Shown here in pieces: positions 44,815-51,776 of a stretch of DNA of 64,000 bases. The DNA comes from Polyangia bacterium (GTDB taxonomy: Bacteria; Myxococcota_A; Polyangia; Nannocystales; Nannocystaceae): contig JAUIFF010000016.1 in NCBI GenBank assembly GCA_030429545.1, positions 62,001 through 126,000 on the forward strand, given 5' to 3'. The position numbers and the translations under genes were made by a program. The notes beneath the pieces were generated by a model that was not told the DNA's origin, did no database searches, and worked only from the letters and a program-made list of their open reading frames with translations. Every line of letters starts with the position of its first letter. Position 1 is the first letter of the stretch.

Positions 44815-45798
44815 ATGGTTCGTAATTGGCTTGCTGTTGTCGCTATCGTGATTTGTGTGCTTCCCCGGCACGCGCGGGCGTGTGGCCAGCCCGAGCCACC
44901 TCCGCCTGCACTCAACGGGGTAGAGCCGAGTAGTGGCGAGCACCCCAACAACGTGCCAATTCGGATCAGCGGCACGTCACTCAACCTCGGGGCGCTCACG
45001 GTCACCGTCGATGGTCAGCCGGCCATGGCGGCTCCAGCTTCGAGCTCCGTGTTTCTCATCGAGCCGACCCCTGAGCCCGGGCAACAAATACACCTCAGCG
45101 GCCAGCTGTGTAACGAAGGCTGTGTCGTCGACGTCACTCTGACAGCGGGCCCGCCCGACCTCGAAGCTCCACCCCCGCCAACCGCCGTTTTCTTGAATAT
45201 ACACGACTACCCCAACATCCCTAGCAACGATGGTAGCTGCCAGTACGGCAGTGATTTGGCATTTTACATCGATGTCGAAACCGAGGGTCACCAGGGCGAT
45301 GCCAACCGGGTCGAAGTGTTCGCGGCCAGCAACCCTGGGCAGGTTCTCTACGGGTTGACAGGTTCGGTCAACGGGACCCATAGCGCTCGGCTTGGCGAGC
45401 AAACACTTGCCGGGGTCGACCCCAACGATCTTTGTGTACGCACAAATAATTTTGACCTCGCTGGTAATGCGTCGACGAGCATCGAAAGCTGTGGGCTGTG
45501 CAAATACCGGGTCGATAGTGGTACTGAAGGGCAGCTCGGTGACCCAGCGCCGCCACAGCCAACCTGGCATTCGGGCGACCTGGTTGCCGATGGGACCTGT
45601 CCCGATGCCACCCTCCCCGAGCCACCAGACTCCGGAGGTTCGGAGACCGGTAGTGAGACAGGAGACAGCGATTCTGCAACCGGAGAGCTCGACGGCGATA
45701 GCGGAGGCTGCGGTTGTCAAGCTGCAACCCCACCAGCCTCCCTCGCTGCCCTCGCCTTGTTGGGGCTCATCTGGCTGCCACGACGGCGCCGCCGGTAA
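44815..45798 (+). CDS. Secreted protein with MYXO-CTERM sorting signal
   Basis: 327 residues from the ATG at 44815 (a second ATG lies 4 nt earlier, out of frame; a TTG at 44779 is less likely). A signal peptide (WLAVVAIVICVLPRHARA) precedes an Ig-like domain with PSSGEHPNNVPIRISGTSLN and several Cys pairs. A Ser/Asp/Glu-rich linker (GSETGSETGDSDSATGELD) follows. The C-terminus GGCGCQAATPPASLAALALL plus WLPRRRRR is the Cys, hydrophobic segment and Arg cluster of the MYXO-CTERM sorting tag, which marks proteins for surface anchoring in Myxococcota. The next lipoprotein gene starts 4 nt after its stop. Confidence 0.88.
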   Translation: MVRNWLAVVAIVICVLPRHARACGQPEPPPPALNGVEPSSGEHPNNVPIRISGTSLNLGALTVTVDGQPAMAAPASSSVFLIEPTPEPGQQIHLSGQLCNEGCVVDVTLTAGPPDLEAPPPPTAVFLNIHDYPNIPSNDGSCQYGSDLAFYIDVETEGHQGDANRVEVFAASNPGQVLYGLTGSVNGTHSARLGEQTLAGVDPNDLCVRTNNFDLAGNASTSIESCGLCKYRVDSGTEGQLGDPAPPQPTWHSGDLVADGTCPDATLPEPPDSGGSETGSETGDSDSATGELDGDSGGCGCQAATPPASLAALALLGLIWLPRRRRR

Positions 45799-45801
45799 AC
45801 C

Positions 45802-46374
45802 ATGCTGCGCCCCCCATACCTCGTGTCGAGCCTGGTGTTTGTGCTGATCGCGTGCGAGCAAGAACCACCGGCGAGCCCCCCACCTAGGCCGACCGCACGG
45901 GACAAAACGGCAACACGCGCCACTGAGCTGGCAAAAAAACCAACGCCCCCAAGTCCTGAGCTGCACGTGCTAAACGGCGCTGAGCTTGCGGGCGTGGGCC
46001 TAAACCCTGTCGTGCTCGAGTGGCGCGAAACCATGACGAACTTCAGTGTGCATGCAAATATACTGATCGTCCGTCAAGACAAGACCGCACGATTTGAACG
46101 GATCGGAGCCGGTGCCACCACGCAACAGTTGATGCTCACAGATGCCGAGTGGAACCGAACCGTGGCCGATCTCGTAGCTCACAACGTCTGCGACCTACGT
46201 TCGAGCGGCGAGTTTGAGCACGAGGACCAAACGCCAACCCTCGTTGTCGCGGTTGCCGGAGCGCGCTGCCGAGTGATGTTGAGTGACCTCGAGTGGATCC
46301 ACAAGCCACACGCCAAGGCTGTCCGCGAGGCCGTCACATCACTGTTCCCAGAGGCAGGTCGCAAAACCCCGTGA
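45802..46374 (+). CDS. Putative lipoprotein, unknown function
   Basis: 190 residues. MLRPPYLVSSLVFVLIAC is a signal with Cys18 as lipidation site. A Pro/Thr/Ala-rich linker (to about residue 52) leads to a small mixed alpha/beta domain with FSVHANILIVRQDKTARFER, TDAEWNRTVADLVAHNVCDL and VVAVAGARCRVMLSDLEW; two Cys may pair. I recognise no family. It starts 4 nt behind the MYXO-CTERM gene and converges on the Cys-rich gene ending at 46380. Confidence 0.75.
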   Translation: MLRPPYLVSSLVFVLIACEQEPPASPPPRPTARDKTATRATELAKKPTPPSPELHVLNGAELAGVGLNPVVLEWRETMTNFSVHANILIVRQDKTARFERIGAGATTQQLMLTDAEWNRTVADLVAHNVCDLRSSGEFEHEDQTPTLVVAVAGARCRVMLSDLEWIHKPHAKAVREAVTSLFPEAGRKTP

Positions 46375-46379
46375 GCCCA

Positions 46380-47072
46380 CTACTCGGACTTCAGCTCGCA
46401 CGCCTTGGCACAGCTGCCGGCCTCCTCGCGGCAATGTAGGTTGCACGTTGCCCGGTTGTCCCGACTCAGGGATTTATCGGCCTTACACTTGTCGCTACAC
46501 ATTTCGAGTTTCGCGTCGCAGGCCACCGCGCATGGGTTGGCAGCGTCTTTGGGGGCGTCGAGCGACAGCGGCATCGACTTGGCCCGCTCACCAACCTCAG
46601 ATGTGCAGGTCAACATGCACGTGGCCCTGTCGTCGGCTGACTTTTCGCTTTTACACTCGCCCACACATGTGTCGTGCTCGCTGTCGATTTTGGCAAGCGT
46701 TGCAAGTGCGGCTTTTTGTAACGGATTACGGGCCAGTGTCGTCTCGAGTGCCTGCTTGCACGTCAGCTGACAGGTCGCGCGATCGGTCGCCTTGGTCCCG
46801 GTTTCGCGCAGGCACTCACCTGCGCATGTCGCATAGGCCGTGACGGCCTTGGTGGTGGCAGCCTGTTGCTCCGGGCTCGCGGCAATCTCAGCGGCTTTGT
46901 TCGTTTCAGCCGCGCTTGCAACCCCCGGTTGGGCTTCTTTCTCCTCGGAGGCTTGTTTGACCTTGGCGACAGAGTTGGCGGCTTGCTCCGCGGCAGGTTC
47001 TTCGCTGAGGGCGTCACACCCGAGGGTGAACCCGAGCGCGACCATCAATACGGTGGTGATGTGAACTCGCAT
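46380..47072 (-). CDS. Cys-rich repeat lipoprotein
   Basis: 230 residues. MRVHITTVLMVALGFTLGC carries a lipobox ending in Cys19. An Ala/Glu/Lys-rich coiled stretch (20-75) is followed by repeated Cys pairs with the pattern C-x3-C, about 14 residues, then C-x3-C: CAGECLRETGTKATDRATC, CVGECKSEKSADDRATC, CSDKCKADKSLSRDNRATC, and a final CAKAC. Spacing suggests helical hairpins stapled by disulfides. Proteins of this kind are frequent in Nannocystaceae and have no known role. It is divergent from the sigma factor gene at 47476. Confidence 0.8.
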   Translation of the reverse strand: MRVHITTVLMVALGFTLGCDALSEEPAAEQAANSVAKVKQASEEKEAQPGVASAAETNKAAEIAASPEQQAATTKAVTAYATCAGECLRETGTKATDRATCQLTCKQALETTLARNPLQKAALATLAKIDSEHDTCVGECKSEKSADDRATCMLTCTSEVGERAKSMPLSLDAPKDAANPCAVACDAKLEMCSDKCKADKSLSRDNRATCNLHCREEAGSCAKACELKSE

Positions 47073-47475
47073 GGCATGCTCCTTCGACGCTCTCGGTTTT
47101 ACAATACAAGTGGCGTTGCGACCACTACCGACGCCTGAGAGTTTACCCGTGCGGGATATTACCCATATCTATTGCTTATACACTTGATCTGAGAGAACCG
47201 CCAACACGCGGGCGACCCGATCGGTTAAGCAGCACCTGAACACCACGAAACCGATTGCTGACATATGCTTGTACAAGCACATGTCGTTCGTCGTCGTGCG
47301 AGCTCCCGTTAGAACGCCGAAGTACGGCTGCGCACGGCTGGGTGCCCATCGAGAGGGACCGTTGTCTGGCCACCCAGATTCTGAGGCTGACTGAACATCC
47401 ACACATGACTTAGGCTCGCCGCAGCTGTTGGCAAGCTACTTCGCTGCCGGTCCAGTGTGGGGTAGGCTCTAGCCC
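47073..47475. promoter_or_regulatory. 403-bp divergent control region between Cys-rich lipoprotein and ECF sigma genes
   Basis: Two genes diverge from here, so both promoters must lie inside. It holds a 26-bp near-palindrome at 47260-47285 and a related AT-rich word TGCTTATACA at 47173. Minus-strand frames of 76-77 codons cross it but have no protein-like features, and I do not call them. No -35/-10 pair could be assigned with confidence. Confidence 0.5.
47260..47285. promoter_or_regulatory. 26-bp palindrome, possible operator
   Basis: GACAT-a-TGCTTGTACAAGCA-c-ATGTC: the central 14 bp is a perfect palindrome, and the outer 5-bp arms also pair, with one mismatched position between. Its place in a divergent intergenic region and its symmetry suggest a site for a dimeric regulator. 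Confidence 0.45.
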
Positions 47476-48105
47476 GTGATCTCGGACGAGCGTTCCGATG
47501 TTGACCTGTTTGGAGCATGGGTCGCAGGCGACGGCGAAGCTGGTGAGCTGCTGTTTGAACGCCACTTCGAAGCGATTGCCCGGTTCTTCCGCAACAAGGT
47601 CGACCGCGGTCACGACGACCTGATCCAAAAAACGTTTCTCGGATGTGTCGAGGCCCGCAGCCGGTTTCGCGGCGACGCAAGCTTCCGCACGTTTTTGTTC
47701 GCGGTCGCGCGCAACGTCCTTGGCAAGCACTATCGCAGCGCCCGGCGTTCGCCCATCGAGTTTCGCGAGGTCTCGATCCACGACCTCGGGGCCAGTCCCA
47801 GCGTGGTGTACGCGCGAGATCAGCAGCAGCTTGTGATGTTGAGTGCACTGCGGCGGATCCCGCTTGAGTACCAGATCGTGCTCGAGCTTCATTATTGGGA
47901 GGCCATGACCGGAGCTGCAATCGCTGAGGTTTTAGGGGTCCCGCTCGGCACTGCAAAAACTCGGATTCGCCGTGCCAAACAACTTCTCGCAGCCGAATAT
48001 GAGGAGCTCGTGAGCGGGGGTTCAACGGTCCAGGCCACCGAAACGCGGCTCGACACCTGGGCGCGTTCGTTGCGAAAAGAGCTGTTCTCTAGCGAGTCGA
48101 CCTGA
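47476..48105 (+). CDS. ECF-type RNA polymerase sigma factor linked to a kinase gene
   Basis: 209 residues from a GTG at 47476. Paralogue of the sigma factors at 38050 and 38888: LLFERHFEAIARFFRNK, DLIQKTFLGCVEARSRF, FLFAVARNVLGKHYRSARR (region 2), then LRRIPLEYQIVLELHYWEA and LGVPLGTAKTRIRRAKQLL (region 4). The C-terminal tail ends near WARSLRKELF. A Ser/Thr kinase gene follows 86 bp downstream on the same strand. ECF groups whose genes sit next to Ser/Thr kinases and that are switched on by phosphorylation instead of an anti-sigma factor are known, and this pair fits that pattern. Confidence 0.92.
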   Translation: MISDERSDVDLFGAWVAGDGEAGELLFERHFEAIARFFRNKVDRGHDDLIQKTFLGCVEARSRFRGDASFRTFLFAVARNVLGKHYRSARRSPIEFREVSIHDLGASPSVVYARDQQQLVMLSALRRIPLEYQIVLELHYWEAMTGAAIAEVLGVPLGTAKTRIRRAKQLLAAEYEELVSGGSTVQATETRLDTWARSLRKELFSSEST

Positions 48106-48191
48106 GCGAAATCACTCATCTTGGAGCTAGCAAAGTTTTTTTGGGTGACCGCAATCCATCGCCGCGGCAGCGGGTACTACCGCAGCGCCAA

Positions 48192-49874
48192 ATGCCTAGC
48201 GAAGCTCTCACCCAACCAACCGCGCCCGCGGCTCCGCCTTTGGAGCTGGAACGGCTGCGCTCCGCTGTCAAGTCGCGACTTTTTCAAAAAACCCAGGAAC
48301 CCCTGCGCATCGGTCGGTTTCGGGTGCTTCGCTGTATCGGTCAGGGCGGTATGGGGATGGTTTTCGCCGCCCGCGACGACGAGCTTCAGCGCACGGTCGC
48401 CATCAAACTTTTGCGCCCAGAACTCTCTGCCGCACGCCTGACCGATGAAGCCAAAGCATTGGCCCGCCTGTCGCACCCCAATGTCGTGGGGATCTACGAC
48501 GTCGGCGAACACGAGGACCAACGCTTTATCGCAATGGAGTATGTCGACGGTTGCACGCTGGGGACGTGGCTGCGCGGAGGCCGTAGTCTCCACGAGATCC
48601 TCGAGGTGTTTATCGCCGCCGGCCGAGGACTCGCAGCCGCCCATAACGTCGGGCTGGTCCACCGCGACTTCAAACCAGACAACGTACTTGTCGGGCGTGA
48701 CGGCCGGCCGCGAATCCTCGACTTTGGCCTGGCCAGACCTCCCGATCGCCCGCTGCCAGGAGCCCTCATTGTCGTCCCCTCGTTACCGGAGGGGTGCGAT
48801 GCCGAAGAAACCGCGCTGACCCGCAATGGCATGCTGTTGGGAACGCCAGCCTACATGGCCCCCGAGCAACACTTGGGTGAGCCAGCGGATGCCCGGAGTG
48901 ATCAGTTTAGTTTTGCCGTTGCTCTGTATGAGGCTGTCTACGGCAGTCGACCCTTTCGCGGTGACGATATACGTACACTTTCACTGGCGATTGTTCGCGG
49001 AACATTGCAACGGCCCGCCACGCCACGGGTTGAGGTGCCACCGTGGCTCGATGCCGTCTTGCACCGGGCCCTACGTGTCTCTCCAGACAGCCGTTTTTCC
49101 ACTATCGATGCGCTCCTCGAAGTGCTGGTCAAACACCTTGGCGAGTCGATGCCCGCCACCCCGCATCGTCCCGAACCTGTCCTTGGCTACGACGACACGC
49201 TCTCACTCGAGGAGGTCCGGGATGTCGCTGCTCAAGTCGGTCTCGGCGAGGCCGATGCCCGAGTTGCACTCGGCAAACAAGCGGCGTTGATGCCTCGCCC
49301 CTCGCCCTCGGGGGTCTTGCTCAGCCCGGCTGGCCAGCACTTTCGCATGGACACCGCGGCCTCCTCGTCGATTGAGCTCACCCACCGTCCCTCGCGCAAC
49401 ACCATGGTGTTGATGGCTCACGAACTCGAAATTGCCGAGGCTCGCCGCGGTAAGGGGCACACCCAGTTCATTGGCGAGAGTTTGGCCTGGACCTCACCCA
49501 ACCTTGAACTTCGCGTGCTGCCCAAGGCCAACGGCGCAACGATTTTGCTGGTTTCGGACCTCACACGAGCGCTCAAGCGACGACTACGGGTCACGCTTGC
49601 ACTTACATCGTTTGGCGGCTTCATGCTATTTGCGGCGATCGCCGAGTCGCTCGATCCATCCGGCAGTGACGGCCGATTCATCGTGGCCTTTCTTGTCATC
49701 CTGATCTCCGAGGTCCTGCTCGGTTGGAGGCTCGCCCGGGCGCTTCATCGCCAGCATCTCGCCCAGGAGCAGGCCCGCATCGATCACTACAACCACCGGT
49801 TGGCCGCACTCGCCGAGGCCGAACGCACCGGTCCGCACGAAGGGCTCGGCTATGTTCCCAGCCAATCAAAATAG
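48192..49874 (+). CDS. Ser/Thr protein kinase with C-terminal membrane region
   Basis: 560 residues from the ATG at 48192; a TTG at 48141 is less likely. Kinase domain: GRFRVLRCIGQGGMGMVF, VAIKLLRPE, HRDFKPDNVLVG, DFG, MAPEQHLGEPADARSDQFSF, ending near 300. A long linker follows, then a region with VRDVAAQVGLGEADARVALG and, near the end, two membrane helices (LALTSFGGFMLFAAIAE and FIVAFLVILISEVLLGW) and a basic coiled tail. No TPRs are present, unlike the other two kinases here. It probably works with the sigma factor encoded just upstream. A 53-residue membrane protein gene starts 4 nt after its stop. Confidence 0.93.
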   Translation: MPSEALTQPTAPAAPPLELERLRSAVKSRLFQKTQEPLRIGRFRVLRCIGQGGMGMVFAARDDELQRTVAIKLLRPELSAARLTDEAKALARLSHPNVVGIYDVGEHEDQRFIAMEYVDGCTLGTWLRGGRSLHEILEVFIAAGRGLAAAHNVGLVHRDFKPDNVLVGRDGRPRILDFGLARPPDRPLPGALIVVPSLPEGCDAEETALTRNGMLLGTPAYMAPEQHLGEPADARSDQFSFAVALYEAVYGSRPFRGDDIRTLSLAIVRGTLQRPATPRVEVPPWLDAVLHRALRVSPDSRFSTIDALLEVLVKHLGESMPATPHRPEPVLGYDDTLSLEEVRDVAAQVGLGEADARVALGKQAALMPRPSPSGVLLSPAGQHFRMDTAASSSIELTHRPSRNTMVLMAHELEIAEARRGKGHTQFIGESLAWTSPNLELRVLPKANGATILLVSDLTRALKRRLRVTLALTSFGGFMLFAAIAESLDPSGSDGRFIVAFLVILISEVLLGWRLARALHRQHLAQEQARIDHYNHRLAALAEAERTGPHEGLGYVPSQSK

Positions 49875-49878
49875 ACCC

Positions 49879-50040
49879 ATGCCCAAACACCGAAGACCGT
49901 ACTGGCTCGTCATCGCCGCTCGGGTGCTCCCCGCTGTCGTCGCCAGCAGCACCTGCCTCGCGCTGGTCCGCGCCCTCGAAGTCGATACCCCGCTCCCTTG
50001 GCTGGTGACGACAGCCTTGGTTGTACTTGCAACTGCCTAG
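49879..50040 (+). CDS. Small membrane protein downstream of kinase
   Basis: 53 residues from the ATG at 49879, 4 nt after the kinase stop. Basic start (MPKHRRPYW), then two hydrophobic segments (LVIAARVLPAVVASSTCLAL and LPWLVTTALVVLATA) separated by RALEVDTP. It may be an integral hairpin protein that helps the kinase. It has no recognised family. It is supported by spacing, composition and hydrophobic pattern only. An exact TGYANNTRCA site covers its last codons (50022-50031). Confidence 0.5.
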   Translation: MPKHRRPYWLVIAARVLPAVVASSTCLALVRALEVDTPLPWLVTTALVVLATA

Positions 50041-50088
50041 TCGTTCGTAGCACGCAACCAAAAAAATGTATCAACAACCGAGAGATTA

Positions 50089-51144
50089 CTAGTTCACAAC
50101 CTCATCTGCCGCCTGCTGGAGGACCATGGCGGTCGCTTGATCGACGCCGTCCGGAATACCGGTGTTGCCCACTGGACTCTCGCCGCTAAGGCTTTCAAAA
50201 AACACACAGGCAGCCAGGTAGGTACCCGGGAGCTGGGCGTGGCTACCATCTCCGGCGTAGAGCGGGACCATTGGCGCATCTGTCCAAATTATCTCCCAGG
50301 CGTCACCAACCGGGGCCATGATTCCACCTGTTGCATCTGCAACATCTTGGTAGGCAACTCGCAGCCCTGCCTGCGCCTGCGCCGGGTTCTCGCCATACCA
50401 CGGCTGCTGGTACAACTCGTGTCCCGCTTGCCGTGCCCAGGTCTCAAACAAAACGGGTGTTGCACCGTTGTCGCCAACAATCGTCGCGAGCTCGATCGCC
50501 GACACAGAAAAATCACTGTCGGGGACCAGCGGCTCAACACTTTGCCCCTGTAAAACCACGTAGTCCCATGTGCCCTGTTCGATCGCCATCACCGTGCTTG
50601 GAGTTGCGAGGTGCCCACCCATTGTTTGGCCTCCGATGGCAATCACCTCGGTCGTAAGCGCGGGTGTAGAGTCGCTAGCTTCGAACATCTCGACAACGAG
50701 CCCGGCAAGGTCGTTTCCGGCTGTGTAGCTGTTGCCAATAAACAGGACCTCGAGAGCATCCGGCTCATCGGTATCGGAGGTCGACCCATCTTCGGTCGTT
50801 TCGTCACTGGTTTCACCGGTCGTGGGCTCCTGGCCGGTTGTTGGCTGGTCGGTTGTTGTCGCATCCGAACCTGTGTCATCGGACCCTTGGGATGTATCCG
50901 ATGTTTGAATACCTGTCGTTTGAGTCATCTCCGCGGTTGTCCCCGCCGCTGTCTCGCTCGCAACCGCGGTCGGGTCCGAAGTAAGGGTTGAGCCACCTGT
51001 TGAGGGCCCGAGTTCCGTCGTCGATGCCGTCGCACCCGAGGTCGACCCGTCGGAGCCGTCGCTCGGTGCCGTGGAACTACAACTTGCCAATCCCAGGGCC
51101 ATGAGCGGCCACAAGCCCTTCAAAACACAGCCAAAGCGACGCAC
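50089..51144 (-). CDS. SGNH-hydrolase-like lipoprotein with Ser/Thr-rich linker
   Basis: 351 residues from a GTG at 51144. MRRFGCVLKGLWPLMALGLASC gives a lipobox ending at Cys22. Residues about 23-130 are a Thr/Ser/Glu/Asp linker of the type seen at 31731-32618. The C-terminal domain has block I LFIGNSYTAGNDL (nucleophile Ser), GGQTMGGH, and the last catalytic block DGSHAQLPGTYLAA with Asp and His, as in SGNH/GDSL hydrolases, so it is probably a surface esterase or acyl hydrolase. The substrate is unknown. It is isolated from its neighbours by short gaps. Confidence 0.85.
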   Translation of the reverse strand: MRRFGCVLKGLWPLMALGLASCSSTAPSDGSDGSTSGATASTTELGPSTGGSTLTSDPTAVASETAAGTTAEMTQTTGIQTSDTSQGSDDTGSDATTTDQPTTGQEPTTGETSDETTEDGSTSDTDEPDALEVLFIGNSYTAGNDLAGLVVEMFEASDSTPALTTEVIAIGGQTMGGHLATPSTVMAIEQGTWDYVVLQGQSVEPLVPDSDFSVSAIELATIVGDNGATPVLFETWARQAGHELYQQPWYGENPAQAQAGLRVAYQDVADATGGIMAPVGDAWEIIWTDAPMVPLYAGDGSHAQLPGTYLAACVFFESLSGESPVGNTGIPDGVDQATAMVLQQAADEVVN

Positions 51145-51165
51145 GCCGAAAGTATGACGGATGGC

Positions 51166-51284
51166 GGTCCAACCACCAAGTTCTCGCTCCCCAGTTTGTC
51201 ACCCTATTCGCCGACAGCGACGACTGATGCCGGGTCCAACCAAGTTCTCGCTCCCCAGTTTGTCACCCGCTCGCCGACAAGCGA
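51166..51284. repeat. Direct duplication of about 52 bp overlapping the ACT gene 3' end
   Basis: 51166-51220 and 51233-51284 are nearly identical (core AAGTTCTCGCTCCCCAGTTT followed by GTCACCC and TCGCCGACA). The second copy contains the last codons and stop of the ACT-domain frame, so the 3' tail of that gene has been duplicated in tandem downstream of it. Confidence 0.8.
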
Positions 51285-51667
51285 AGCGTTCGGAGCACTT
51301 CCATGGCCTCGAGCTCGCGGCCCTGCGGGACAAACAGATGGTCGTGATAAAATCCAGCCACCGGGTTGATGGGTATTTCCTGGTCAGCGAGCGCCGTCGC
51401 TACCCGAGCGAGCAGGCCCACCGCCGCGAGGGAAGAGTGTACATTCAACGTGATCAAGCGACTGCGAAACGTGTATGTGAGCCCGTGTGCCTGCGCCTGA
51501 TCGAGGGGTAAAATGAGGGTGATGCCTTCGCGTTCACGCACCATCACCCGGGGCGAAAGATGCTGGATGGGCCTGCCCGGGTCGAGGCTGACAAACACAA
51601 AAACGCCGCCGACCAACACCGGTTCGAGGGTTCACAGGATTGTATCGAGGTCGGTCTCGCCCAGCAC
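51263..51667 (-). pseudogene. ACT-domain protein interrupted by an in-frame TGA
   Basis: From GTG 51667 the frame reads VLGETDLDTIL, then TGA (51632-51634), then TLEPVLVGGVFVFV and on to the stop at 51263. The whole matches the N-terminus-to-C-terminus order I recall for a family of about 130-residue ACT-domain proteins (later block WITLN-like LITLNVHSSLAAVGLLARVA and GFYHDHLFVP). A single change from CGA to TGA would explain the stop. A shorter product of 118 residues could start at GTG 51619, but it would lack the first strand. ACT domains bind amino acids as regulators. Either it is a recent pseudogene, it is read through, or the base is a sequencing error. Confidence 0.6.
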
Positions 51668-51776
51668 AACTCAGAGATTAGCATGTATGTGCAAAATATC
51701 GCCCGGCTAGCGACCCAAAAACCAGAATCGAGTCGCCCCATGCCGGATTGCGTGCAAACCTTTGGGCAACAAACAA

